Source of the DNA: Skermanella stibiiresistens SB22
GTDB taxonomy: Bacteria; Pseudomonadota; Alphaproteobacteria; Azospirillales; Azospirillaceae
Length of the DNA stretch: 64,000 nucleotides
Assembly (NCBI RefSeq): GCF_000576635.1
Contig: NZ_AVFL01000011.1
Span: 1-64,000, forward strand
Direction of reading: 5' to 3'
The translations under genes and the position numbers were made by a program. Each line of letters opens with the position of its first letter. The first letter of the stretch is position 1. This document shows positions 27,062-43,767 of this stretch, piece after piece. The notes under the pieces were generated by a model. That model was not told the origin of the DNA. It worked only from the letters and a program-made list of their open reading frames with translations, and made no database searches.

Positions 27062-28282
27062 TCAAGCCGCCCGCCGCAGCCCGATCTCGCTCCAGATCGC
27101 CGCCAGGGCACCAACCAAGTGGTCGATATCAGCGTCGGTGTGCAGCGGGGACGGCGTGATCCGCAACCGCTCGGTGCCGCGCGCCACGGTCGGGTAGTTG
27201 ATCGGCTGGACATAGATGCCGAAGCGGTCCAGCAGGGTGTCGCTGATCTGCTTGCACAGGACCGGGTCGCGCACCATCACCGGCACGATGTGGCTCGGGT
27301 TGTCGAGCATCGGGATGCCCACCGCCTCCAGCCGCCGGCGCACCGTCGCGACCCGCTCCTGGTGCCGGGTCCGCTCGGCGGTGCTCGCCTTCAGGTGCCG
27401 GATGCTGGCCAGCGCGCCGGCCGTCACGGCGGGGGGCAGCGAGGTCGTGAAGATGAAGCCCGACGCGAAGCTGCGGATGAAGTCGCACAGCGCGGCGGAC
27501 GCCGCGACATAGCCGCCGACCACGCCGAACGCCTTGCCCAGCGTGCCCTCGATCACCGTCAGCCGGTGGTCCAGCCCGTCCCGCTCCGCGATCCCGCCGC
27601 CGCGTGGCCCATACAGGCCGACCGCGTGGACCTCGTCCAGATAGGTCATCGCGCCATGGGCGTCGGCCACGTCGCACAGCTCGGCGATCGGCGCCACGTC
27701 GCCATCCATGGAATAGACGGACTCGAACGCCACCAGCTTCGGCACTGCGGGGTCGAGCATCGAAAGCTTGCGGTCCAGGTCGTCGGCGTCGTTGTGCCGG
27801 AAGATGTGCCGTTCGGCGCGGCTGTGCCGGATGCCCTCGATCATCGAGGCGTGATTGCCCTCGTCCGACAGCACGACGCAGCCGGGGATGCGGGATGCCA
27901 GCGTGCCCAGCGCCGCCCAGTTGGAGACATAGCCCGAGGTGAACAGCAGCGCCGCCTCCTTGCCATGCAGGTCGGCCAGTTCCCGCTCCAGCAGCACGTG
28001 GTAATGCGTCGTGCCCGAGATGTTGCGCGTCCCGCCGGCCCCGGCGCCGCAGCGGTCGATCGCCTCGTGCATCGCCGACATCACGGCGGGATGCTGGCCC
28101 ATGCCCAGATAATCGTTGGAGCACCAGATCGTCACCGTCCCAGCCCGCTCGCCATCGACGAAATGCGCGGCCTTGGGGAACTCGCCGACGCGCCGCTCCA
28201 GTTCCGCGAAAATCCGGTAGCGTCCCTCATGACGGAGACCGTCGAGTTGGTCGCGGAAGTAAGTCTCGAACTCGAAAGTCAT
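27062..28282 (-). CDS. hemA: 5-aminolevulinate synthase HemA
   Basis: The 406-residue PLP enzyme condenses glycine with succinyl-CoA to 5-aminolevulinate, the first committed tetrapyrrole step in alphaproteobacteria. Diagnostic segments are [36 protein letters not shown] and the PLP-lysine motif [15 protein letters not shown] precedes the ATG. It is the last gene of the bchF-to-hemA superoperon, 39 bp after puhE, so supply of precursor is tied to pigment synthesis. Confidence 0.96.
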   Translation of the reverse strand: MTFEFETYFRDQLDGLRHEGRYRIFAELERRVGEFPKAAHFVDGERAGTVTIWCSNDYLGMGQHPAVMSAMHEAIDRCGAGAGGTRNISGTTHYHVLLERELADLHGKEAALLFTSGYVSNWAALGTLASRIPGCVVLSDEGNHASMIEGIRHSRAERHIFRHNDADDLDRKLSMLDPAVPKLVAFESVYSMDGDVAPIAELCDVADAHGAMTYLDEVHAVGLYGPRGGGIAERDGLDHRLTVIEGTLGKAFGVVGGYVAASAALCDFIRSFASGFIFTTSLPPAVTAGALASIRHLKASTAERTRHQERVATVRRRLEAVGIPMLDNPSHIVPVMVRDPVLCKQISDTLLDRFGIYVQPINYPTVARGTERLRITPSPLHTDADIDHLVGALAAIWSEIGLRRAA

Positions 28283-28321
28283 CGTCGCCTCCAGTGGGTC
28301 TTGTCCGTTATGTTGATTTCT

Positions 28322-29089
28322 TCAGGCGTCGTCGCGCGCCGCCAGGTACCACGACCACAGCGCCACCGCCGGCAGCGGCAGCACCATCAGCCAATGCTCC
28401 AGCAGCGCCAGGGCCATCAGGGTCGCGAGGAAGGTGAAGCCCGCCGCCGTGAATCCGTCGGCCGCCGTGTCGCCGGCCGCTTGGATCAGCGGGACCAGGA
28501 CGAGGGTGGAAGCCGTCACGGAGAGGGGGAAGAACGCGTTCATCGGCCGCTTGCGGAAATAGCTGGCCAGGTATTTCAGGTGATCCGGCAGGAACTCCTG
28601 CCCCAGGTTCGCGACACCCAGGTAGACGTTGATCTTGGCGCTCAGCCGCATCGCCCACAGCAGCAGGAAGGTCCACAGCCCGATCTGGTTCTCGCCGCCC
28701 CAGGTCAACGCCGCCACCAGAACCGCCGACACCGCGATCGAAATCTCGTGATAGGCCACCGCCCCGACCGCGTGGCGCAGACGCTCCCAGCCGGCGGCGC
28801 CGGGCGGGCAGGGCAGCCGGCGCGGTCCCGTGACCAGCCCCATCAGGAAGCTGATCTCGTTCCAGCCCCAGACCGCGAGCGCCGCGGTGAAGGCGATATA
28901 GGCGCCCGACACCGTCGTGTCCGACCGGCCCGCCGCCAGGACGTAGAGCGCCACCGCGGCGATGGCGCCCGCTCCCATCAGGCTCCAGCGGAAGGTTCGC
29001 GTGGGCAGACCGTCGAGATAGACGATCAGCCCCGTGCTGAACCACCACAGGAACAGCGTGTGGAGCACGGGAAAGGCGTGTTCGGACAC
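28322..29089 (-). CDS. puhE: Photosynthetic complex putative assembly protein PuhE
   Basis: The 255-residue integral membrane protein has seven to eight hydrophobic helices and the PuhE-type segments FLWWFSTGLIVYLDGLP and FRKRPMNAFFPLSV. PuhE affects reaction-centre assembly in Rhodobacter. I start at the GTG at 29089, 9 bp after GGGGAG that overlaps the acsF stop; the open frame continues upstream only as an acsF shadow. Confidence 0.88.
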   Translation of the reverse strand: MSEHAFPVLHTLFLWWFSTGLIVYLDGLPTRTFRWSLMGAGAIAAVALYVLAAGRSDTTVSGAYIAFTAALAVWGWNEISFLMGLVTGPRRLPCPPGAAGWERLRHAVGAVAYHEISIAVSAVLVAALTWGGENQIGLWTFLLLWAMRLSAKINVYLGVANLGQEFLPDHLKYLASYFRKRPMNAFFPLSVTASTLVLVPLIQAAGDTAADGFTAAGFTFLATLMALALLEHWLMVLPLPAVALWSWYLAARDDA

Positions 29090-29106
29090 GGGCGCCAACT
29101 CCCCTT

Positions 29107-30183
29107 TTACCAGGCCGGCGCCAGATGGACGTCGCGCGGCAGGGTGTTCGACCGGGCCGGCAGCATGTACAGCCGGGCGAAGGTCGCGACCCCGGCCGCT
29201 CCCAAGGCCAGCCGCTTCAGCCCGGCCAAGGCGCCCCCTTGGGCCGCCGCGGCGGCGCGCGCGTTGGAGATCGCCATCAGCCGTTCCAACCCCGCGCGGA
29301 ACTTCGGGTTCTCGATGTCGAGCGTCAGCGGGAAGACCTGCTTGGAAATCTCCGACGTGATCCGGAACACGGTGAAGTCGTATTCGGTCGGATCGACGCC
29401 CAGCGCCTTGTGGAATTCCGGCCTGAGATGGTCGCGGACGAACATCGTCGCGAAGACCGCCAGCAGGAAGAACTTGATCCACAGCTTGTTGCCGCCGCTC
29501 AGCAGCGACGGATTGGCCCGCATCAGCAGGGCGAAGGCCTCGCCATGGCGGAACTCGTCGTTGCACCACTTCTCGAAGAACTTGAAAATCGGGTGGAACC
29601 GCAGTTCCGGGTGCCGTTCAAGCTGCCGATAGATCGTGATGTAGCGGGCGTAGCCGATCTTCTCCGACAGATACGTGGCGTAGAAGATGAACTTGGGTTT
29701 GAAATAGGTGTATTTCTTGGCCTTGGTCAGGAAGCTCATGTCCACGCCAATGCCGAAGTCCTTCAGCGTGTCGTTGATGAAGCCGGCGTGCCGGGACTCA
29801 TCGCGGCTCATGAAGCTGAACAGCTCGCGGATATCGGGGTTCTTCACCCGCTTCCGGGTCTCGGCATAGAGCACGCAGCCCGAGAACTCCGCCGTCAGCG
29901 AGCTGATCAGGAAATCCACGAACTCCTGCCGCAAGCCTTCCGGCAACTGGTCCAGGTTGTTGGTGAACTCCGGCGTCCGGGTGAAGTGCTTCTTGTTGTC
30001 GTCGCGCCGCAGCTCGGCCATCACGGCGTCCCACTCGGTCCGGACGGCGCTGATGTCCAGCTTGTCCATCGCCTCGTAGTCGGTGGTGTAGAAGCGCGGG
30101 CTCAGCATCGTGTCCTCGCGCGCCTTGCTCGTGCTCTCGTTGGGCGCGCGCGTGCCGGCGCCGCCACCTTCCATGGGGATCAT
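29107..30183 (-). CDS. acsF: Aerobic Mg-protoporphyrin IX monomethyl ester cyclase AcsF
   Basis: This diiron oxygenase (358 residues) forms the isocyclic ring E using O2. Di-iron ligands are in [10 protein letters not shown] and [11 protein letters not shown], with an upstream glutamate in [11 protein letters not shown]. The first 25 residues are unconserved and the internal ATG (MLSPRFYTT) is an alternative start. Presence of acsF implies pigment synthesis in oxygen. It overlaps the upstream 100-residue gene by 4 bp. Confidence 0.96.
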   Translation of the reverse strand: MIPMEGGGAGTRAPNESTSKAREDTMLSPRFYTTDYEAMDKLDISAVRTEWDAVMAELRRDDNKKHFTRTPEFTNNLDQLPEGLRQEFVDFLISSLTAEFSGCVLYAETRKRVKNPDIRELFSFMSRDESRHAGFINDTLKDFGIGVDMSFLTKAKKYTYFKPKFIFYATYLSEKIGYARYITIYRQLERHPELRFHPIFKFFEKWCNDEFRHGEAFALLMRANPSLLSGGNKLWIKFFLLAVFATMFVRDHLRPEFHKALGVDPTEYDFTVFRITSEISKQVFPLTLDIENPKFRAGLERLMAISNARAAAAAQGGALAGLKRLALGAAGVATFARLYMLPARSNTLPRDVHLAPAW

Positions 30184-30482
30184 TGTGCCCTCCCTTCGGA
30201 AAATCCGACTTCGTACAGTTCGGTGAGTTCGAGATAGCCGGCCAGCCGCGCCTTGAGGCGTTCCACCGCCGTGGCGCGCACCACGGTGGCGCGGCGGTAA
30301 TAGAAGTGCTGGGTGCCGAACGGAGCGTCCGCCGGCGCGTCATGCACGATCACCTGATCGCCGGGCCCGACCTCGACGCCGTCAAGCTCGACATAGGCGT
30401 GGACGCTTTCCGGCGTGTTCTCGATGTCGACGGTGCAGGGCACCTCGACGACGCGGGGACCGGATTGCCAACCTGTCATCAT
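30180..30482 (-). CDS. Conserved PGC hypothetical protein (100 aa)
   Basis: A 100-residue soluble protein between puhC and acsF, overlapping both by 4 bp. It looks like an all-beta core ([24 protein letters not shown]) followed by a helix with [19 protein letters not shown] gene of this size at this position is familiar from other purple-bacterial PGCs but has no assigned function that I know. Coupling with acsF suggests an accessory role in the cyclase or reaction-centre assembly. Confidence 0.85.
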   Translation of the reverse strand: MMTGWQSGPRVVEVPCTVDIENTPESVHAYVELDGVEVGPGDQVIVHDAPADAPFGTQHFYYRRATVVRATAVERLKARLAGYLELTELYEVGFSEGRAQ

Positions 30483-30943
30483 GACGCTCTCCCTTCGGTG
30501 CCGAGGAGCCGGGCGAAGGCCTCGGCGTTGGTCGGCCCGAAGGCCTCCAGGTTGATCACCCTGCCGGTCGCGGGATCGGTCAGCGACAGGCGCCCGTCGG
30601 CCCAGCGCGTCAGGACGAAGGGAGGCTCGATCCCGACGCCCTGGCGCTTCCGCTCGCGGGCGAGGCCGCGCAGCGCCCCCCGGACGAAGCCGTTGGTTCC
30701 CGGATCGACCACAGCGGCCGTGCCGCCGGTCCGGGCGTCGGTCACCTCGATGGCACCGTCCGCCCGGTCCGCGAACCGCAGCTGGCGGCTCTCGACCGAA
30801 ACCGCCTCGGGCATCTGGACGGTGCCGAGACCGCTCAGCCGGGCGACGGCGGCGGACGACACGGTGAACAGCAGCAGGGCGGCGGCGCCGAGCAGGGCTC
30901 CGCGTGGAAAGACCGGATCGGTCATGCCATCATGCGCGCTCAT
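30479..30943 (-). CDS. puhC: Photosynthetic complex assembly protein PuhC
   Basis: The 154-residue protein has one N-terminal membrane helix (GALLGAAALLLFTVSSAAVA, about residues 15-34) and a periplasmic domain containing GFVRGALRGLARERKRQG, a PuhC hallmark. PuhC is needed for normal RC-LH1 assembly in Rhodobacter. It overlaps puhB (ATGA) and the following gene. Confidence 0.9.
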   Translation of the reverse strand: MSAHDGMTDPVFPRGALLGAAALLLFTVSSAAVARLSGLGTVQMPEAVSVESRQLRFADRADGAIEVTDARTGGTAAVVDPGTNGFVRGALRGLARERKRQGVGIEPPFVLTRWADGRLSLTDPATGRVINLEAFGPTNAEAFARLLGTEGRAS

Positions 30944-31623
30944 GTCGAGGCGCTCCCCAAGGCATGCGACGGCGCGCGGCGCGTCTTGCGTTCCGCCGCG
31001 CCGATACGCGCCGGCTCGGCGTTGGCCGCGATCCCGACGCCCGCCGTGGCGGCGGTCAACGCCTCGGCCAGGATGCCCGCCACCCGCGCCGCTTCGGGAA
31101 TGGCGCGCAGCATCGGCTCCGGCTGGCTGACCCGCCAGGCGCGGGCGTGCGGCCATAGCACCAGCCAGGCGACCCGGTTGCCTCCGGTCAGCGCCAAGGG
31201 AATGTCGCCGGTGCCGTCGGAATTCAATTTGACGGCCGCGGAGGTCACCAGCTTGAACGGCAGGTTGATCGCCATCGGCAGGGCGATGCCGAACCGCAGC
31301 ACCACCCGCTTGTCGGTGATCGTGTAGACCGTCGTCCGCGCGACGCCCCAGGCGAACAGCAGCACCAGCATCAGCGCACAGATCGCCCAAGGCGCGAAGC
31401 GCAGCGTCGACAGCGCCGCTTCCAGCACCGTCGCGCCATCGTAATGGACGCTGAAGCCGCGCCACGCCAGCAGCACGCCGAAATAGATCGCCAGCGTGTC
31501 GAGATGCATCCCCCGCCTCGCCAGGGAAACCCAGTCGGGGCTTCCCTGCCATAGCATGGTCTCGCCTGGGGGGAGGGGGGTTGGCAGCCCCCGCACCGGC
31601 TCGACCTCGTGTTCCGTCATCAT
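30940..31623 (-). CDS. puhB: Photosynthetic complex assembly protein PuhB
   Basis: The 227-residue membrane protein has the LPPGETMLWQGSPDW N-terminus, two to three membrane helices, and a PH-like domain (YTITDKRVVLRFGIALPMAIN) characteristic of PuhB, a reaction-centre assembly factor. It overlaps the puhA stop and puhC start by 4 bp each. Confidence 0.92.
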   Translation of the reverse strand: MMTEHEVEPVRGLPTPLPPGETMLWQGSPDWVSLARRGMHLDTLAIYFGVLLAWRGFSVHYDGATVLEAALSTLRFAPWAICALMLVLLFAWGVARTTVYTITDKRVVLRFGIALPMAINLPFKLVTSAAVKLNSDGTGDIPLALTGGNRVAWLVLWPHARAWRVSQPEPMLRAIPEAARVAGILAEALTAATAGVGIAANAEPARIGAAERKTRRAPSHALGSAST

Positions 31624-32399
31624 ATCAGGGGCTCCTGACGGCTGGGCTTGGCGTAGAGGTGGCCGCTGGCGAAGTAGGCCATGATCCGGTCCTCCTCCCG
31701 CTTGGTCACCTGATCCGGGTCCTTGGTCGTCGGGACGTCGGCGAACTGGTGGGCCAGGATCGACGCGACCTTGACCTTGCGGTTCCAGGCGTCGATCCGC
31801 GCCATTCTCATCGGCAGCAGCACCATGCGCGTCCCGCCACCGGAAGCCGGGACCTCGACCTCCAGGTATTGGACGGCGGGTTCGGACCGGTCGACCCAGA
31901 TGTCGCGGATGTCACCGGCCACGTAGCCGTCCGCCGCGACCACCTCCATCCCGATCGGATTGGGATCGCGCTCCGGGATGAAGAAGTTGTAGGCGACCCG
32001 CAGCGGCGCTATCCGGTTGTCGTCCTCGGCCGTCAGCTCAGGCACGTCCTCGCGCATCGCCCAGGCCGCCGGACCGACGCCGTCCACCATGGGATTGCCG
32101 GTCGGGACCAGCGGAGCCCCCAGCCACAATCCGGTCGGGACCGCCGCGATGTCGCGATCGTCGGGATTGCCCGGCGGGGCGGAATATCTGGTTCCGTCGC
32201 GCAGCAGGAAGACCTTGGGAGCGGGGATCGGTGGGAACCCCTGGACCGTGACCTTGTCCGACCGGTCGGACAGCAGCGGATAACCTTCCCGCTTGTCCTC
32301 CTGGTGCAGGTAATAGATCAGGCCGGCGAAGAAGATCCAGAACGCATATAGGACGACCTGGGCCACGTCGATGTAGCTCGTGATGGCTCCTGTTTCCAT
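31620..32399 (-). CDS. puhA: Photosynthetic reaction centre H subunit
   Basis: The 259-residue H subunit has one N-terminal membrane helix (VVLYAFWIFFAGLIYYLHQEDKR start region) and a cytoplasmic beta domain with GFPPIPAPKVFLL and the YVAGDIRDIWVDRSE segment near the quinone-site proton path. It caps the L-M pair on the cytoplasmic side. GGAGGT precedes the ATG, 39 bp after lhaA. Confidence 0.96.
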   Translation of the reverse strand: METGAITSYIDVAQVVLYAFWIFFAGLIYYLHQEDKREGYPLLSDRSDKVTVQGFPPIPAPKVFLLRDGTRYSAPPGNPDDRDIAAVPTGLWLGAPLVPTGNPMVDGVGPAAWAMREDVPELTAEDDNRIAPLRVAYNFFIPERDPNPIGMEVVAADGYVAGDIRDIWVDRSEPAVQYLEVEVPASGGGTRMVLLPMRMARIDAWNRKVKVASILAHQFADVPTTKDPDQVTKREEDRIMAYFASGHLYAKPSRQEPLI

Positions 32400-32438
32400 C
32401 GGTGACCTCCGCGGGTGTGGGCGGTTGAAGGGTGGGTC

Positions 32439-33860
32439 TTAGCCGGGGAATTCGGCGAGGCCGAATGCCGGGGCGGGTGCTTCTCTTCTCACTGGTCTCG
32501 ACCGGACCAGGGGTCCGATCGCGGCCAGGGTCGCGAACAGCAGGATGATTTCCAGGTAATAGACGGCGCCGTAGCCGACCGACGGGTCCGCCAGCGCCGG
32601 TCCCAGCGCCCCTTGGGCGCCCAGGCTCGACACGATGTCGCGGATGCCGCCGCCGGCCGCGATGGCGACACCGGCGGCCGTCGCCTGCACCGCTCCCCAG
32701 GCGCCCAGCGCCAGCCCGCTCTCGCCCTCGCGGGCCAGCGCCATGGCGGCGGTCAGGGTTCCGACGACGAACAACCCGCTGCCGAAGCCGATCAGCACCG
32801 TGCCGATCCGGCACAGCAGCGGTGAGTCCAGCGGAGCGGAGAAGATCACGGCGGAGAAGGCGGCCAGCCCCGCCAGCACGCCCAGCGCAGCGAGGCGGTA
32901 GGGATCGGCTCCCCGGCCGAGCCGCCGGGCCGCCAGCGCGAAGCCGGCCAGGGTGCCGCCCGCCAGCAACGCCGTCAGCGCGGTGGTCTCGCCGACGCTC
33001 AGGCCGAGGATCTGGCCGCCATAGGGTTCCAGCAGGATATCCTGCATGCTGAAGGCCGCCGTGCCCAGGCCCACCGCCACCAGCACCCGTCCGGCCCGGC
33101 CCGATGCCTGGAAGGCCCGCCACGATTGGCTGAAGCTCGGCCGGGGCAGGCCCGGCGCCGTCGCCGCCGGATTGCGCGGCTCCTGCTTCCACAAGGCGAT
33201 GACGTTGAGGACCATGGTCGCGACGGCCGCCCCCTGGATCACCCTGATCAGCCGAAGCTGCGAGAACTCCGCCAGCAGGGCTCCGAACACCAGGGCGCTG
33301 ACGACCATGCCGACCAGCAGCATCACGTAGAGCAGCGCCACCACGCGGGGACGCGTCTCGGGCGTGGCCAAGTCGGTCGCCAGCGCCAGCCCCGCCGTCT
33401 GGGTCGTGTGCAATCCGGCGCCGACCAGCAGGAAGGCGAGGGCGGCGGCGACATGGCCGACGAAGGCCGGGCCTGTCGTGTCGCCCGACAGGATGATCAG
33501 CGCGAACGGCATGATCGCGAAGCCGCCGAACTGTAGCAGCGTGCCGAACCAGATATACGGTACCCGGCGCCAGCCCAGCACCGAGCGGTGCGTGTCGGAC
33601 CGGAAGCCCACAAGTGCCCGCAGCGGCGCGAACACCAACGGCAGCGAGACCATGCCCGCGACCAGCCAGATCGGCACCCCCAGTTCCACCACCATGACCC
33701 GGTTCAGAGTGCCGTTGAGCAGAACCACCGCCATGCCGACGGAGACCTGGAACAGCGCCAGCCGCAGCAGGCGGCCCAGCGGCAGTTCCGGGGTCGCGGC
33801 GTCCGCGAAGGGCAGGAACCGCGGCCCCAGATAGGTCCAGACCCGGTGACGCCTAGCCAT
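32439..33860 (-). CDS. lhaA: LhaA/PucC-family light-harvesting assembly protein
   Basis: This 473-residue major-facilitator-fold protein with 12 predicted helices belongs to the BCD/PucC family; the place between bchM and puhA identifies the LH1 assembly factor LhaA (ORF1696 of Rhodobacter capsulatus). Signature segments are LNGTLNRVMVVELGVP and GFRSDTHRSVLGWRRVPYIW. It overlaps bchM by 8 bp. Confidence 0.93.
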   Translation of the reverse strand: MARRHRVWTYLGPRFLPFADAATPELPLGRLLRLALFQVSVGMAVVLLNGTLNRVMVVELGVPIWLVAGMVSLPLVFAPLRALVGFRSDTHRSVLGWRRVPYIWFGTLLQFGGFAIMPFALIILSGDTTGPAFVGHVAAALAFLLVGAGLHTTQTAGLALATDLATPETRPRVVALLYVMLLVGMVVSALVFGALLAEFSQLRLIRVIQGAAVATMVLNVIALWKQEPRNPAATAPGLPRPSFSQSWRAFQASGRAGRVLVAVGLGTAAFSMQDILLEPYGGQILGLSVGETTALTALLAGGTLAGFALAARRLGRGADPYRLAALGVLAGLAAFSAVIFSAPLDSPLLCRIGTVLIGFGSGLFVVGTLTAAMALAREGESGLALGAWGAVQATAAGVAIAAGGGIRDIVSSLGAQGALGPALADPSVGYGAVYYLEIILLFATLAAIGPLVRSRPVRREAPAPAFGLAEFPG

Positions 33861-34541
33861 GGGGAACCAGCTCCATCGCCTGCGACGTGTAGAAGCCGCT
33901 GGAGATCCTGTGGGTTCGCGCCGCCCTCCAGCCCGCGATCCCGGCGGTCAGCAGGCTTCGCAGCCCCTGTTCCCGAACCGGCTCGATGGCCGGCGCCCTG
34001 TTGCCGCGCGGGAACAGCTTGCCGACCGCGTGCATCGCCGTCAGCGCCGGGGTGCGCGGCGCGAAGGTGAACAGAACCGAGCCCTCGGTCCGGGCCGCCA
34101 GGGCGGCCACCGCCCGGCTCATGTCGCCGGCGTGATAATGGATCAGGGAGTCCATCGCGACCACGTGGTCGAACCGGCCAAGCGCTGGGTCGAGCATGTC
34201 GCCGACCCGGAAGTCGATGTCGACGCCCGCCGGCATCCGCTCCCGCGCCAGTCCGACCAGCTTGGGCGAAAGGTCGATCGCGACGACCTCGGCGCCCCGT
34301 CTGGCCGCCTCCAGCGCCAGCATGCCGGTGCCGCATCCGGCGTCCAGCAGCCGGCGCCCGCGCAGGTCGTCCGGCAGCCAGCCCAGCAGCGTGCCGCGCA
34401 TTCCGTCGCGCCCGGCGCGGACCGTCGCCCGGATGCGCCCGACGGGAGCGTCCGAGGTCAGGCGCGACCACGCCTCCACGGCGGTGCGGTCGAAATAGGT
34501 TTCCAGCCGGTCGCGGCGTTCGAGGTATGAGATCGTGTCCA

Positions 34542-34542
<1 letters not shown>
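33853..34542 (-). CDS. bchM: Mg-protoporphyrin IX methyltransferase BchM
   Basis: The 229-residue SAM-dependent methyltransferase has motif I LLDAGCGTGMLALEAARRGA (about residues 66-85), then VVAMDSLIHY, matching BchM. It methylates the C13 propionate of Mg-protoporphyrin before the AcsF step. The ATG at 34542 overlaps the last base of the bchL stop region. Confidence 0.95.
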
Positions 34543-42576
<8,034 letters not shown>

Positions 42577-42717
42577 CTTACGGCGGCGTTAGCCTCCTGG
42601 GGAAGCCCTGGTATCTTATGGGCGTATCCGGTGTCGGATGTGATAGGCCCACCGGATTTGTGGTTGAGGGGCATTAATCATGAGCGTAGGCTCCCCTCAA
42701 TCCTCAGGGAGCAAACA

Positions 42718-43629
42718 ATGAATGACTCGCTAGAACGGGTCGTTTCAGGGAGGGCCTGGGAAGAGGTCGAATGTGCTCAGGTCACGGAGAGCACTGTCAT
42801 CGACTCTCGGGTCGCCACAAGGCACGGCCAGTCCGGCCAGTTGTTGGCCGGTTTGATTGACACCGTCGAGGCGGAGATTGTTCCCCGCCTTGTCCTCGCC
42901 CGCCGATCGGCTCCGCGGCTGCTTCAGGTCTCGGAGCTTCGGCAACCAGTTCCGGCGCCCGCTCCGCACCCGGATGACGTGCTGGAATTGTCCTCGCTGC
43001 TGCTGAACGAACAGTTCCAGCGGGCGTCCTCCTTCGTCCAGACCGTGCGGGCGCGCGGCGTGGAGTTGGACACCGTGTACCTGGACTTGCTGGCGCCGGC
43101 GGCGCGGCATCTGGGCGACCTGTGGACCAACGACGTCTGCCACTTCGCCGACGTGACGATCGGTTTGTGCCGCCTGCAACAGGTGCTCCGTGACTTCAGC
43201 CCGGCCTTCCTCCGCGAGTCCTCCATCCGCGACGACGGCCGGAGAGCCTTGCTGATGAGCGTCCCAGGCGGCCAGCACACCTTCGGGACGCATATGGTCG
43301 CCGAGTTCTTCCGGCGCGCCCGGTGGGACGTCACGACCGGGGCTCCCGTCGCCCGTGACGAGTTGATCAGGATCGTCCGCAGCCAATGGTTCTCGATCGT
43401 CGGCCTGTCGGTCAGCTGCGAGGTCCAGATCGACATGCTGGTCAAGACGATCCGCCTGATCCGCCGCGCGTCGCGCAACCAAGCCGTGGGTATCCTTGTC
43501 GGCGGTCCCGTTTTCATCGCACATCCCGAGATGGTGGCGCTGGTCGGAGCGGACGCCACCGCCGCCGATGGCCGCCAAGCCCCGGTCCAAGCTGAAAATC
43601 TTCTTGCGCTTATCGCAAAACAAAGCTGA
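42718..43629 (+). CDS. aerR: AerR/PpaA, B12-binding antirepressor of PpsR
   Basis: This 303-residue protein has a B12-binding-2-like helical part (LNEQFQRASSFVQ to HLGDLWTNDVCHFADVTIG) and a Rossmann B12-binding domain with H187-T-F-G, SIVGLSVSCE and ILVGGPVF. The canonical D-x-H-x-x-G starts with Gly-Gln instead of Asp, but the histidine is present. In Rhodobacter AerR uses light-sensitive hydroxocobalamin to modulate CrtJ. Location just before ppsR supports the call. RBS AGGGAG precedes the ATG. Confidence 0.9.
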   Translation: MNDSLERVVSGRAWEEVECAQVTESTVIDSRVATRHGQSGQLLAGLIDTVEAEIVPRLVLARRSAPRLLQVSELRQPVPAPAPHPDDVLELSSLLLNEQFQRASSFVQTVRARGVELDTVYLDLLAPAARHLGDLWTNDVCHFADVTIGLCRLQQVLRDFSPAFLRESSIRDDGRRALLMSVPGGQHTFGTHMVAEFFRRARWDVTTGAPVARDELIRIVRSQWFSIVGLSVSCEVQIDMLVKTIRLIRRASRNQAVGILVGGPVFIAHPEMVALVGADATAADGRQAPVQAENLLALIAKQS

Positions 43630-43712
43630 AACTGTTTCTATGGACAGCGTGTTGATAGAACCAAGGTTGTCCAGAATTCATGTGGTGCGCGAGGTCTGAT
43701 TGTGGCGTCTAC

Positions 43713-43746
43713 TGTCAATGAATTTTTACGTCAACCTTACTTGACA
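43713..43746 (+). promoter_or_regulatory. Tandem PpsR/CrtJ-type sites before ppsR
   Basis: TGTCA-N8-TTACG (43713-43730) and CGTCA-N8-TGACA (43729-43746) overlap by two bases, 16 bp apart start to start, the same phase as the pair before bchF. They end 21 bp before the ppsR ATG, suggesting autoregulation. Confidence 0.6.
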
Positions 43747-43767
43747 AATTTACCCAGGAAGCCCTAG

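Noticed and set aside
27047-29632. 861-codon plus-strand frame across hemA-puhE-acsF
   Set aside because: Low-complexity product mirroring well-identified minus-strand genes; no ribosome-binding site or family.
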